A stretch of 64,000 nucleotides of DNA. Source: Halobellus sp. LT62. Lineage in GTDB: Archaea; Halobacteriota; Halobacteria; Halobacteriales; Haloferacaceae. Shown in pieces: positions 17,291-25,641 of the stretch (within the stretch, counting starts at the first letter, position 1; each line of letters opens with the position of its first letter). Location of the stretch: NCBI RefSeq assembly GCF_037031285.1, contig NZ_JAYEZO010000002.1, forward strand, positions 930,001 through 994,000, in the 5' to 3' direction. A program made the translations under genes and the position numbers. The notes beneath the pieces were generated by a model that had not been told where the DNA came from, made no database searches, and saw only the letters and a program-made list of their open reading frames with translations.

Positions 17291-17755
17291 ATGGTCTCGA
17301 ACACGCGGCTGTACGGCGCGTCGATCGCGTTCGCCTCGGGGCTCTACTCGCTGTGGAGTGCGTCGATGGCGACTCGGATGGGCGTCGGCGGGTGGCTGAT
17401 GCTCCTCGTCGGCGTCGTCGTCCTCGTCCACGGCGTCGTGCTGCTCACCGAGTACGCCGACAGGCTCGGGAGCGCCAGCGGCCCGCTGATGATCGGGTAT
17501 TCGATCGTGATGCTGCTGAATCAGGCGCTCCTCGGAACCGGAATGATGGGTGGGATGGGTTTCGGATCGACGAGCGGAATGGGTTCGGGGTCGATGGACG
17601 GCGGAATGATGGGTGGGGACGCAATGAGCGGCAGCGCGATCAGTGCCGGGATGGGCTGGGACGCGGGGATGGTGTTCCTCGCGCTGTTGATGCTCGTCAG
17701 CGGCGTGATTATGACTCGGAGCGGCGAGACCGACGCGTCCGCGGGCGGGATGTAA
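17291..17755 (+). CDS. Small membrane protein with Met/Gly-rich loop
   Basis: A 154-residue protein with four predicted helices (about residues 7-24, 34-54, 63-83 and 122-142). Between helices 3 and 4 is a low-complexity segment of Met, Gly and Ser (MMGGMGFGS, GGMMGGDAM) of about 38 residues. I do not recognise the family. Methionine-rich membrane loops can bind Cu(I), but no His or Cys supports this here, so it is only a thought. A TATA-like GATTATTGG at 17260-17268 lies upstream. It is monocistronic, between the HAD gene and gltX. Confidence 0.75.
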   Translation: MVSNTRLYGASIAFASGLYSLWSASMATRMGVGGWLMLLVGVVVLVHGVVLLTEYADRLGSASGPLMIGYSIVMLLNQALLGTGMMGGMGFGSTSGMGSGSMDGGMMGGDAMSGSAISAGMGWDAGMVFLALLMLVSGVIMTRSGETDASAGGM

Positions 17756-17845
17756 GGTCCGAGCGCGTCGGTTCCCAGTCTTCGGGAGCGCCGTCAACGC
17801 CCCAATCCGGCCCCCTTTTTACCGGGGAGGACGCACGCACGTCTA

Positions 17846-19594
17846 ATGGACGACGATCTACGCGAACGGGTCGAGCGCGAGGCCGAGAAGCACGCGCTGC
17901 TCAACGCGGTGAAGTACGAGAGCGACGCCGACGTCGGAGCGGTGATGGGGCCGCTGATGGGCGAGAACCCCGACTTCCGCCCGCACGGTGACGAGATCCC
18001 CGGCGTCGTCGGGGGCGTCGTCGCCCGCGTCAACGACCTGTCTACCCCGGAGAAACGCCAGCGTCTCGAAGATCTCGCGCCCGAGGAGTTGGCCGAGATC
18101 GAAGCCGAAGACGAGGGCGACGAACACGACCTCCCCGACCTCCCGAACGTCGACGAGTACGACGAGGTGCGGATGCGCGCCGCGCCGAATCCCAACGGCC
18201 CGTGGCACATCGGCCACGCCCGGATGCCCGCGGTCATCGGCACGTACAAGGAGCGCTACGACGGCTCCTTCATCGTCCGCTTCGACGACACCGACCCCGA
18301 AACGAAGCGCCCGGATCTCGACGCCTACGACGCCATTCTCGACGATATCGACTACCTCGGCTTCGAGCCCGACGACGTCGTCGTCGCCTCCGACAGAGTC
18401 GAGACGTACTACGAGCACGCCCGCGAGCTGATCGACGCCGGCGGCGCGTACACCTGCTCCTGCTCGGGCGAGGACTTCTCCGATCTCAAGAACAACGCCG
18501 AGGCGTGCCCACACCGCGGGAAGGACGCTGAGACCGTCCACGAGGAGTTCGAGGCGATGGTCGACGGCGAGTACGAGTCGGGCGAAATGGTGCTCCGCGT
18601 TCGGACCGACATCGAGCACAAGAACCCCGCCCTGCGCGACTGGGTCGCCTTCCGGATGATCGACACGCCGCACCCCCGCGAGGAGGCCTCGGCGTATCGG
18701 TGCTGGCCGATGCTCGACTTCCAGTCCGGCGTCGACGACCACCTGACCGGCGTCACGCACATCATCCGCGGCATCGACCTGCAGGACTCGGCGAAGCGCC
18801 AGCAGTTCGTCTACGACTACTTCGATTGGGAGTACCCCGAAGTCGTCCACTGGGGTCACGTCCAAGTCGACGCCTACGACGTGAAGCTGTCGACGTCGAC
18901 GATCAAAGAGCAGATCGAAGCCGGCGATCTCGACGGCTGGGACGATCCGCGCGCCCCGACGCTTTCGAGCCTCCGACGGCGCGGCATCCGCGGTGCGGCC
19001 GTCGTCGACGCGCTGATCGCGCTCGGGACGTCGACCTCGAACGTCGACCTCTCGATGAGTTCGATCTACGCGGCGAATAGAGAACTCGTCGACGACGAGT
19101 CTGATCGGTATTTCCTCGTCAGAAACGGCGGGACCGAGGGTGCGCAGTACGAATTCGATACGCGCGAGTTCGAGGTGGAGGGCGGCCCGGACGCGGGTCA
19201 TCCCCCGCGGCATCCCGACGACGAGGAACGCGGGCGACGGACGATCCCCGTCCGAGGCGGCGTCGTCTTGGAGAACCCCGACGTGCCCGAAGACGGTGAG
19301 CGCGTCTGGCTGAAGGGATACGCCTGCGTCCGGCGCGACGGCGACTCGCTCGTCGCGACCGACGACGGCATCGACGTGGTCCGCGACGGCGACGTCGACG
19401 TCGTCCACTGGGTTCCCACCGAAGGCGGCATCGACGTGGAGATGCGCACCCCCGACGGCGACGTCACGGGCGTCGCCGAGCCCGACTTCGGCGAGACCGA
19501 CGTCGACGACGTCATCCAGTTCGAGCGGATCGGGTTCGCGAGGGTCGACGAGCACAGTTCTGACGGGTCGGTCGTCTACTGGACGCACCCCTAG
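17846..19594 (+). CDS. gltX: Glutamyl-tRNA synthetase, archaeal type
   Basis: A 582-residue class I synthetase of the archaeal/eukaryotic GluRS type (beta-barrel anticodon domain at the C-terminus). The HIGH motif is PWHIGHARM (residues 117-125), and the class I KMSKS equivalent is DVKLSTSTI (near 345). Residues 1-100 are the archaeal N-terminal extension with an acidic segment. It charges tRNA-Glu, and in organisms lacking GlnRS also tRNA-Gln for later amidation. A T-rich TATA-like CCTTTTTACC (17814-17823) precedes it. Confidence 0.95.
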   Translation: MDDDLRERVEREAEKHALLNAVKYESDADVGAVMGPLMGENPDFRPHGDEIPGVVGGVVARVNDLSTPEKRQRLEDLAPEELAEIEAEDEGDEHDLPDLPNVDEYDEVRMRAAPNPNGPWHIGHARMPAVIGTYKERYDGSFIVRFDDTDPETKRPDLDAYDAILDDIDYLGFEPDDVVVASDRVETYYEHARELIDAGGAYTCSCSGEDFSDLKNNAEACPHRGKDAETVHEEFEAMVDGEYESGEMVLRVRTDIEHKNPALRDWVAFRMIDTPHPREEASAYRCWPMLDFQSGVDDHLTGVTHIIRGIDLQDSAKRQQFVYDYFDWEYPEVVHWGHVQVDAYDVKLSTSTIKEQIEAGDLDGWDDPRAPTLSSLRRRGIRGAAVVDALIALGTSTSNVDLSMSSIYAANRELVDDESDRYFLVRNGGTEGAQYEFDTREFEVEGGPDAGHPPRHPDDEERGRRTIPVRGGVVLENPDVPEDGERVWLKGYACVRRDGDSLVATDDGIDVVRDGDVDVVHWVPTEGGIDVEMRTPDGDVTGVAEPDFGETDVDDVIQFERIGFARVDEHSSDGSVVYWTHP

Positions 19595-19609
19595 CGTCCG
19601 TGACTAACC

Positions 19610-20269
19610 GTGACTGATCCGAGGGATGCGACGGACCGGACTCGGCTGGTGGACCTCACGAGGCGCGTCGAGTCGGGGATGCCCACGTATCCGGGCGATC
19701 CGGCGGTCAGCGTCGAACCGCACGCGACCCACGAGCGCGACGGCTACCGCGTGTCCGAGATCCGACTCGGGACGCACACCGGCACGCACGTCGACGCGCC
19801 CGCGCACGTCGATCCCGCGGGCGCGACGCTCGACGCGTTCGACCTCGAAGACCTGCGGTTCGTCGCGTGCGTGGTCGACTGCCGCGGCACGGGGACCGGA
19901 GCGGCGATCGGTCCGGACGCGCTCCCGGAGCGGAGTGCGCTCGACGAACTGGACGCGCTCGTGTTCGACACCGGGTGGGCGGACAAGTGGGGAACGGACC
20001 GAATGCTCGAACACCCGTTTCTCGCCATCGAGACCGCGCGGCTGTGCGCCGAGAGGAACGTCGCGGTCGCGACCGACGCGCTCAGTCCGGACCCCTCCGA
20101 CCACGAGACCGATCTCCCCGCACACCGCGCGCTCTGCGGGGCGGGACTGCCGATCGTCGAGAACGTCTGTACCCTCGACGCGCTACCGGGGGATGTCTTC
20201 GAGTTGCTCGTCTGTCCCCTCCGGGTCGACGCCGACGCCGCACCCGCGCGCGTCGTCGCGCGAGTTTGA
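19610..20269 (+). CDS. Cyclase-family (kynurenine formamidase-like) metal hydrolase
   Basis: A 219-residue member of the Cyclase superfamily, starting at GTG 16 bp after gltX. The signature HTGTHVDAPAH (residues 62-72) supplies metal ligands as in KynB and polyketide cyclases. Further conserved stretches are DTGWADKWG (near 122) and DALSPDPSDHETDLPAH (near 162). Related enzymes hydrolyse N-formylkynurenine or isatin. No tryptophan-degradation gene is nearby, so the substrate is open. The close spacing suggests co-transcription with gltX. Confidence 0.88.
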   Translation: MTDPRDATDRTRLVDLTRRVESGMPTYPGDPAVSVEPHATHERDGYRVSEIRLGTHTGTHVDAPAHVDPAGATLDAFDLEDLRFVACVVDCRGTGTGAAIGPDALPERSALDELDALVFDTGWADKWGTDRMLEHPFLAIETARLCAERNVAVATDALSPDPSDHETDLPAHRALCGAGLPIVENVCTLDALPGDVFELLVCPLRVDADAAPARVVARV

Positions 20270-20361
20270 TTCCTCCGGCTGGCACGGGCTGACGTTCTTC
20301 GGTTCCCTTGCACTCGTTCAAATCCGATTCAATCCGAAATCATTGGGGTTGAACGCCGCGA

Positions 20362-20383
20362 AAACCGGCCCGAAACCCGGTTT
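20362..20383. promoter_or_regulatory. Inverted repeat upstream of a secreted-protein gene
   Basis: AAACCGG (20362-20368) and CCGGTTT (20377-20383) are exact reverse complements with an 8-nt spacer, 55 bp before the ATG at 20438. Two direct AATCCGA copies lie just before it. It could be an operator or the terminator of the cyclase gene. Confidence 0.35.
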
Positions 20384-20437
20384 AGCGAGTCGTCGGTTTA
20401 CAACGGGTCGGCCTCACCTCTCGAGTGCAGATCGACA

Positions 20438-20845
20438 ATGAACCGAACGAAGCTACTCGCCGTCGCGCTCACAGCCCTCGTCGTTGCGACGGGCGCGGCG
20501 GCCGCGACACCGGGAAGCACAGCCACGGCAGACAACGGCAGCGCGACGAGCGCGGCCGACGCGTCCGAGCGCGCGGGATCGAACGCCGATGGGTCGAGCG
20601 CCGCCGGACAGGCCGGACCGCCCGAGGACCTGCCGAGCGCCGTCCCCGACTTCGTCTCGGACATCCACGGCCTCATCGAGCAGTTCAAAAACGGATCGCT
20701 GGATTCACTCGGTCCGGCGATAAGCGACGTGGCCGGTAACGGCGACGAGGCAGCCGAAGGTGACGAATCCGCCGGCGGTGGCGAGAGCGACGACTCCAGC
20801 GGCGACGCGACCGACGAGAGCGACGACGAAACCGCCGATAGCTAA
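20438..20845 (+). CDS. Secreted acidic low-complexity protein, unknown function
   Basis: A 135-residue protein with a Sec-type signal peptide (MNRTKLLAVALTALVVATG, cleavage likely after AAA near residue 23). The mature chain is mostly Ala/Ser/Gly/Asp/Glu and probably disordered. One ordered-looking helical stretch (residues 69-98, PDFVSDIHGLIEQFKNGSL) lies between disordered flanks. No Cys, no known domain. Codon use matches the neighbours. It lies between the cyclase gene and the second MITE-like element. Confidence 0.75.
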   Translation: MNRTKLLAVALTALVVATGAAAATPGSTATADNGSATSAADASERAGSNADGSSAAGQAGPPEDLPSAVPDFVSDIHGLIEQFKNGSLDSLGPAISDVAGNGDEAAEGDESAGGGESDDSSGDATDESDDETADS

Positions 20846-20922
20846 CGTGAGAACGCGCCCCGCTGACACCGGTAGCCCTTTCGGGCGGCCGCCCGCACGT
20901 CGGATCAACGACGCAGACGGCT

Positions 20923-21004
20923 ATAGTAGCATTTGCAACTGACCTCTCATCCGATCGCGCGCTGTCGTGCGATCGAGTGGGTAACGACTTGCAAATGCTA
21001 CTAT
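20923..21004 (+). mobile_element. 82-bp palindromic MITE-like element, copy 2
   Basis: Terminal inverted repeats ATAGTAGCATTTGCAA and TTGCAAATGCTACTAT are perfect over 16 bp. The inner palindrome is GATCGCGC ... GTGCGATC. It has the same length as the copy at 10683-10764 but the opposite orientation; the central six bases appear inverted relative to the arms. It lies in the 199-bp spacer between two secreted-protein genes, 41 bp before the next ATG, where it may affect that promoter. Confidence 0.85.
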
Positions 21005-21044
21005 ATCTCACACGACGAGCACCCTCCCACGCATCCCTCAAACA

Positions 21045-21596
21045 ATGAAAACAGCACCGATCGTCGTCATCGCACTCCTCGTCGCCGTCGGCGCGGGAGC
21101 GGCCGTCATCGGCGACGACGTCCTCCCCGGAACCGACGGCGAGAACGCCGAGCCGTTCCCGACGGCGACGCCGCAGGAGTCGGCTGAAGGAGGTAGCACG
21201 GACGACAGTGACAGCGATAGCTCGGGCACGGACGCCGCAGAGACGTCGACGCCGCCGTTCGGCTTCGTGATAGAGAACATCGAAGAGTGCGGAACCACCT
21301 GCCGGGACGTCACCACGACGCTGACGAACCAGCAGGATTCGACCGCCGAGGAGACCACCGTTTACAGCCGGGTCTTCGCCGGACAGGAAGTCGATCCGGA
21401 CAAGGAGGTCTGGCGCGGTAACGAGTCGGTCGGCACGCTCGACGCGGGCGAGTCCTACACGGCGACCCGTCGGGTCGACCTGTCGTATTCGGAGGCGTTC
21501 GAGGTGCGGAACGAGGACGGCTGGATCACGATCCAGACGACCGTCGAGACCGCCGATCGGACCGTCACGTTCACCGAGCGGCGACAGGTGCTCTGA
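21045..21596 (+). CDS. Secreted/anchored protein with beta-sandwich domain
   Basis: A 183-residue protein with an N-terminal hydrophobic segment (residues 4-24, signal or anchor) followed by a disordered Ser/Asp/Thr linker (40-70). A compact domain (about 72-183) resembles haloarchaeal FxLYD/CARDB-type beta-sandwiches (TLTNQQDSTAEETTVYSRVF, GESYTATRRVDLSYSEAF). Two cysteines in EECGTTCRD could form a disulfide outside the cell. Function unknown. Confidence 0.75.
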   Translation: MKTAPIVVIALLVAVGAGAAVIGDDVLPGTDGENAEPFPTATPQESAEGGSTDDSDSDSSGTDAAETSTPPFGFVIENIEECGTTCRDVTTTLTNQQDSTAEETTVYSRVFAGQEVDPDKEVWRGNESVGTLDAGESYTATRRVDLSYSEAFEVRNEDGWITIQTTVETADRTVTFTERRQVL

Positions 21597-21675
21597 GGGG
21601 GTAAGACCGGGTTCGGCCCGGTATCGGGCCTCCCGATCCGGAACGTCCTTACCCGCCCGCGCCGAACCGCGCGGT

Positions 21676-22989
21676 ATGACGCTGCAAGTTCGGGCCATCT
21701 CGGAGCTCTCGCCCGACGAACGAGCGGCCTTCTTCGACCGCGACGCGGGAGTCGCCGACGTCAGAAGCGACGTCAGAGACATCATCGACCGCGTGCGGAC
21801 CGAGGGCGACGTGGCAGTCCGCGAGTTCTCTCGGGAGTTCGACGGCGTCGAGGTCGGCAACCTCGACGTGACCGACGCCGCCGAGCGCGCCTACGACGAG
21901 ATTCCTGACGACGTGCGCGGGGCGATCGAAGCGGCCGCGGCGAACGTTCGGGAGTTCCACGAGCGACAGGTGCCTGACGACTGGCGGGACACGTTCGAGT
22001 CGGAGGCCGGCCGCCGGGAACTCGGCCGGCGCTTCCGACCGCTCGAACGCGTCGGCGTCTACGCGCCCGGCGGCACCGCCGCCTACCCCTCCAGCGTGCT
22101 GATGGGCGTCGTTCCCGCGAAGGTCGCGGGCGTCGAGCGCGTCGCGATCGCGACGCCGCCCGCCGAGGAGCTGAACCCCGTCACGCTCGCGGCCGCCCAC
22201 GTCGCCGGCGCGGACGCGATCTACAGTGTCGGCGGCGCGCAGGCGATCGGCGCGCTGGCCTACGGCACCGAGTCAGTCAACGCCGTCCAGAAGATCGTCG
22301 GCCCCGGAAACAAGTGGGTCACCGCGGCGAAAGCCGAGGTGCGCGGCGACGCCGACATCGACTTCCTCGCCGGGCCGAGCGAAGTGCTCGTCCTCGCCGA
22401 CGAGACCGCCGATCCCGAGTTCGTCGCGGCCGACCTCCTCGCGCAGGCGGAGCACGACCCGAACGCCTCCGTCGTCGCCGTCACCGACGACGAGGGCGTC
22501 GCCGAAGCTATCGTCGACGCCGTCGAGGCGCGGGTCGACGAGCGTGAGCGCGCTGCGGTCATCCGCGATGCGCTCGATAGCGACACCTCGGGCGTTCTGA
22601 CCGCGCGGTCGATGTCGGAGGCGGTCCTGTTCGCCGAGGAGTACGCGGCCGAGCACCTCTCGATTCAGGCCGACGACGACGAGGCGCTCTTAGACCGAGT
22701 CTCGAACGCGGGCAGCGTCTTCTTGGGGCCGTACACGCCCGTCGCCGCGGGCGATTACGCCTCCGGGACGAACCACGTGCTCCCAACGTCAGGCGGCGCG
22801 AAGCGCTACGGCGGGCTCTCGGTCGACACGTTCCTCCGCTCGACGACCGTCCAGCGGCTCGATCGCGCTGGCCTCGACGCCCTCTCGGAGACCGTGACGA
22901 CGCTCGCGGAGGCCGAGGGGCTGGACGCCCACGCCGAGAGCGTCCGGGCGCGGTTCGATTCGTCAGCGTCGGCAGGCGACGACGAGTGA
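21676..22989 (+). CDS. hisD: Histidinol dehydrogenase
   Basis: A 437-residue enzyme performing the last two oxidations of histidine biosynthesis (L-histidinol to L-histidine, NAD+, Zn2+). Signatures: GPGNKWVTAAKAEVRG (near residue 211), DFLAGPSEVLVLADE (near 230), AEHDPNASV (Zn-ligand Gln/His region) and AAEHLSIQ (near 327). The length is normal. The methyltransferase gene follows 4 bp after its stop, so they are likely co-transcribed. Confidence 0.96.
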   Translation: MTLQVRAISELSPDERAAFFDRDAGVADVRSDVRDIIDRVRTEGDVAVREFSREFDGVEVGNLDVTDAAERAYDEIPDDVRGAIEAAAANVREFHERQVPDDWRDTFESEAGRRELGRRFRPLERVGVYAPGGTAAYPSSVLMGVVPAKVAGVERVAIATPPAEELNPVTLAAAHVAGADAIYSVGGAQAIGALAYGTESVNAVQKIVGPGNKWVTAAKAEVRGDADIDFLAGPSEVLVLADETADPEFVAADLLAQAEHDPNASVVAVTDDEGVAEAIVDAVEARVDERERAAVIRDALDSDTSGVLTARSMSEAVLFAEEYAAEHLSIQADDDEALLDRVSNAGSVFLGPYTPVAAGDYASGTNHVLPTSGGAKRYGGLSVDTFLRSTTVQRLDRAGLDALSETVTTLAEAEGLDAHAESVRARFDSSASAGDDE

Positions 22990-22993
22990 GTCG

Positions 22994-23770
22994 ATGACGG
23001 GCCGACCGACTCGCCCGCCGACGTTCGCCGACGCCTGCGCGTCCGTGCTCGACGATCCCTCGGGAGAACACGGTGCCGACACGACGCTCGCGCCGATGGT
23101 CGCGCGGACCGTCTCGGACGCGTGGGGCGAGCGTCGCGCGCGCCTCGTGTCGTCACGGCTGCCCGCGGACGTCGACCGAGTGCTCGAACTCGGCTGCGGC
23201 GTCGGCGCGTTGTTGTGCGCGTTGGGATCTCGGTACGACGCTGTCGGCGTCGACGACCGCCGGGAACACCTCCGGTTTCCCGCCGCACGCGGCGAATCGG
23301 TCATCTACGGAGATCCGGCGGATCCGCCCGTCAGACCCGCGTTCGACGCGGTCTGTGCCGTCGAGACGACGACGGCCCGTGTGGACGTCTCGGCGGTCTG
23401 CGCGGCGGCGTACCGATCGCTGCGCCCGGGCGGCATCGCCGTCGTCGCCGCGCCGACGGACCCCTCGGCGGTGATCGAATCCGGCGTCGAGACCTACAGC
23501 GGGTCGGGGTACCTGCTCGAACGCGCCGTCGACGTGGCCGGATCGGGGACCGTCGCGGTCGACTACCGCGTCACGGATCGACAGACCGGCGCGACGACGG
23601 TCGTGACCGAGCGGGCGACGGTTTCGACGACGACGACCGACGGACTCACCCCCGCGCTCGGGCGGGCGGGGTTCGAGCACGTGCTGGTCGCCGGTGAGAG
23701 CGACCTGCCGGGCGTGGTCGTCGGCCGCGGCGTCCGGCCTGTCGAGACGAGCGCGCCGGCCGAGCAGTGA
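22994..23770 (+). CDS. Class I SAM-dependent methyltransferase
   Basis: A 258-residue Rossmann-fold methyltransferase. Motif I is VLELGCGVGALLCAL (near residue 63), followed by VGVDDR (motif II). RPGGIAVVAAP (near 148) is the strand-5 region. There is no catalytic motif that tells a small-molecule from a macromolecular substrate. It is directly downstream of hisD (4-bp gap), which may be simple co-transcription rather than a shared pathway. Convergent with the UspA gene. Confidence 0.82.
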   Translation: MTGRPTRPPTFADACASVLDDPSGEHGADTTLAPMVARTVSDAWGERRARLVSSRLPADVDRVLELGCGVGALLCALGSRYDAVGVDDRREHLRFPAARGESVIYGDPADPPVRPAFDAVCAVETTTARVDVSAVCAAAYRSLRPGGIAVVAAPTDPSAVIESGVETYSGSGYLLERAVDVAGSGTVAVDYRVTDRQTGATTVVTERATVSTTTTDGLTPALGRAGFEHVLVAGESDLPGVVVGRGVRPVETSAPAEQ

Positions 23771-23775
23771 GTGGG

Positions 23776-24195
23776 CTACTCGCCGCGAATCGTCAGGACC
23801 GGAATCGGTGAGAGCCTGACGACGCGTTCGGTGGTGCTGCCGAGCAGGTAGCGATCCAGCCCGCGGCGGCCGTGCGTTCCCATCACGATGAGGTCCGCCT
23901 CCACCACATCGGCGTAATCTAGGATCGTTTCGACGGGGCCGCCCGTCTCGATGGCGTCGACGACGTCAACGGTGCCGTCGAGGTCGTCCATCGTGTCGGC
24001 GAGGATCCGTTTTCCCTCCTGTTCGAGTGCGTCGACGACCTCGCCGCCGAGCGTCGTCACGCTATCGCGGTTGCTGTCGGCGACGTAGAGCAGGTGAACC
24101 GTCGCGTCGTGCTGTCGAGCCAGCGAGAGCGCGTGTTCGAGCGCGGTGTCGGCTTGGTCGCTACCGTCGGTCGGGACGAGGATCGTCTCGTACAT
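23776..24195 (-). CDS. Universal stress protein (UspA family)
   Basis: A 139-residue single-domain UspA. The ATP-binding signature is complete: VPTDGSDQA at the start and GTHGRRGLDRYLLGSTTERVV (G-x2-G-x9-G-S/T) near residue 110, then the C-terminal PVLTIRGE. Such proteins bind ATP and respond to stress; no specific partner is evident. It is convergent with hisD and the methyltransferase. A second UspA-family gene is at 28945. Confidence 0.93.
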   Translation of the reverse strand: MYETILVPTDGSDQADTALEHALSLARQHDATVHLLYVADSNRDSVTTLGGEVVDALEQEGKRILADTMDDLDGTVDVVDAIETGGPVETILDYADVVEADLIVMGTHGRRGLDRYLLGSTTERVVRLSPIPVLTIRGE

Positions 24196-24298
24196 AGGCG
24201 GAGTTCACACCCGGGGATCATATAGTTCGTGCGGCCCCGTGAGCGGTTCGTGTGGTCATCGACCGTAGTTCGAGGGCAGCTATCGAGAGGTGATCAGT

Positions 24299-24323
24299 GG
24301 GCGGGTTGGGAGGCGGTTGGGGG
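24299..24323 (+). promoter_or_regulatory. G-quadruplex-type sequence
   Basis: Four runs of three or more G on the plus strand (24299-24301, 24303-24305, 24308-24310 and 24319-24323) with loops of 1, 2 and 8 nt. It is in the 195-bp spacer between divergent uspA and the Fe-S assembly gene, about 70 bp before the latter. Folding at high salt with K+ is plausible but untested. Confidence 0.4.
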
Positions 24324-24390
24324 CGCTGTGATGAGTGCGTCGTCGTCGGGGCGTCAAGATTAACACCTTGGATCTGCTATCTACTCGCAT

Positions 24391-24759
24391 ATGAGCACCG
24401 AGACGGCCGAAAGTGGTGGTGGCGACCCCGCCGTGACCGTCACACAGGACGCCGCGTCGGAGGCCATTCAACTCATCGAGTCTGAGGGGCTCGATACCGA
24501 CGAGGCCGGGCTCCGACTCTTCGTCCAACAGGGCGGCTGTGCGGGGCTTTCCTACGGGATGCGGTTCGATCACGAGCCGGAACCCGACGACGCGATCGTC
24601 GAACAGCACGGCCTCCGCGTCTTCGTCGATCCCGCGAGCCAGAACTACGTCGGCGGATCCACGCTGCGCTATGAGGGCGGCCTCCAAGGCGCTGGCTTCC
24701 ACGTCGAAAACCCGAACGTCGTCAGCGAGTGCGGGTGCGGCGAATCCTTCCGGACCTAG
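24391..24759 (+). CDS. HesB/IscA-type iron-sulfur cluster carrier
   Basis: A 122-residue A-type carrier that holds or transfers Fe-S clusters. The three conserved cysteines are present: QGGCAGLSYGM (near residue 50) and SECGCGESF at the C-terminus. The first 20 residues are an acidic extension. No suf or isc genes are adjacent in the window. Clients nearby could include IlvD and the 2Fe-2S and 4Fe-4S molybdoenzyme subunits, which is speculative. Confidence 0.93.
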   Translation: MSTETAESGGGDPAVTVTQDAASEAIQLIESEGLDTDEAGLRLFVQQGGCAGLSYGMRFDHEPEPDDAIVEQHGLRVFVDPASQNYVGGSTLRYEGGLQGAGFHVENPNVVSECGCGESFRT

Positions 24760-24861
24760 GGCGTCCGCTGCGGTTTTCAGCATTCGCTGCGACCGGTACG
24801 TTCCTCTCCGCCGACGCCTCCCGAGCGTGAACACTATACTGCTACTCAGGTAAGCGGGCGT

Positions 24862-25113
24862 ATGACTGTCGAACTCGATCCCGTCGAACGCGGCGCAGGC
24901 GAGACCGTGTACGTCGATCGGACGGACGCCGAGCGCGGCTCGGAGGGCCCGTTCTTCGTCGTCTACGCGACGCCGGAGCGGACCGAGCGATGGGGCTTCC
25001 TCTGCGGGCACTGCGAATCGACCGATAACGCGATGGACACGATGGGCCGTATCGAGTGCAACGCCTGTGGAAACCTCCGGAAACCGGACGAGTGGGACGC
25101 GGCCCACGAGTAG
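24862..25113 (+). CDS. Small zinc-ribbon protein (DUF5816-like)
   Basis: An 83-residue protein with two CxxC pairs, CGHC and CNAC, flanking STDNAMDTMGRIE (residues 51-73), a probable zinc ribbon. The N-terminal half is beta-rich (GETVYVDRTD, FFVVYATPERTERWGF). I believe it belongs to the haloarchaeal DUF5816 family from this pattern; function unknown. It is monocistronic or weakly linked with the IscA-type gene 102 bp upstream. Confidence 0.8.
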   Translation: MTVELDPVERGAGETVYVDRTDAERGSEGPFFVVYATPERTERWGFLCGHCESTDNAMDTMGRIECNACGNLRKPDEWDAAHE

Positions 25114-25225
25114 CGCCCCGAGAGCGCGGTCTCCGAGTTCGCGCGGAGTTTCGCCTCCGACGCGTAAATCCCGTGTGTTAGACTGTAACAAGATTTATGC
25201 TCTCGGACGTAGAAGCCGAAAGTAC

Positions 25226-25567
25226 ATGCCCCCTGTCAGCATGCCTCCCTCGGAGGACGCTCGGGCGATTTTCACCCGTCTGGGCTACAGTGTCTCGGGC
25301 GACGGACCTGACTTCGTCGCCGAGCGAAAGTGGCGCACGGTTCGCGTCACGGCGCTTTCGGACGGCGAAGACCTGCGCGGCCGCCGCGTACTCGCAGACG
25401 GCGGCGAGCCGTCCGAAACGTATCGATTCCGCTGCTTCGTCGCTCCGAAAGGAGAGACAGGGGACGTACAGAATCGACTCACGAGCGTCGATCCGAGCTA
25501 CGAGTGGGCGGTTATCGGCGTCGGCGACGACGGCGACTACGACGTCCACCACCCCGACGCGAGTTGA
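25226..25567 (+). CDS. Conserved-looking haloarchaeal protein, unknown function
   Basis: A 113-residue soluble protein starting MPPVSMPPSEDARAIF; the TATA-like ATTTATG at 25193-25199 supports this start. It has an alpha/beta pattern (FTRLGYSVSG, FVAERKWRTVRVTAL, YRFRCFVAPKGET, YEWAVIGVGDDGDYDVH). One Cys, no membrane segment. I do not recognise a characterised family. A second in-frame ATG six codons on is also possible. Confidence 0.72.
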   Translation: MPPVSMPPSEDARAIFTRLGYSVSGDGPDFVAERKWRTVRVTALSDGEDLRGRRVLADGGEPSETYRFRCFVAPKGETGDVQNRLTSVDPSYEWAVIGVGDDGDYDVHHPDAS

Positions 25568-25641
25568 GCAGACCGGGAACCGCACGGTTCGGATTTTTTG
25601 ATGCACGAACTGTTTAGTAGCGAGACGTGCCTATCGATGAT

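Noticed and set aside
20311-20335. GTTCAAATCC as a tRNA T-loop
   Set aside because: No matching acceptor or anticodon arms lie upstream, and the sequence is an AATCCGA direct repeat in a promoter region.
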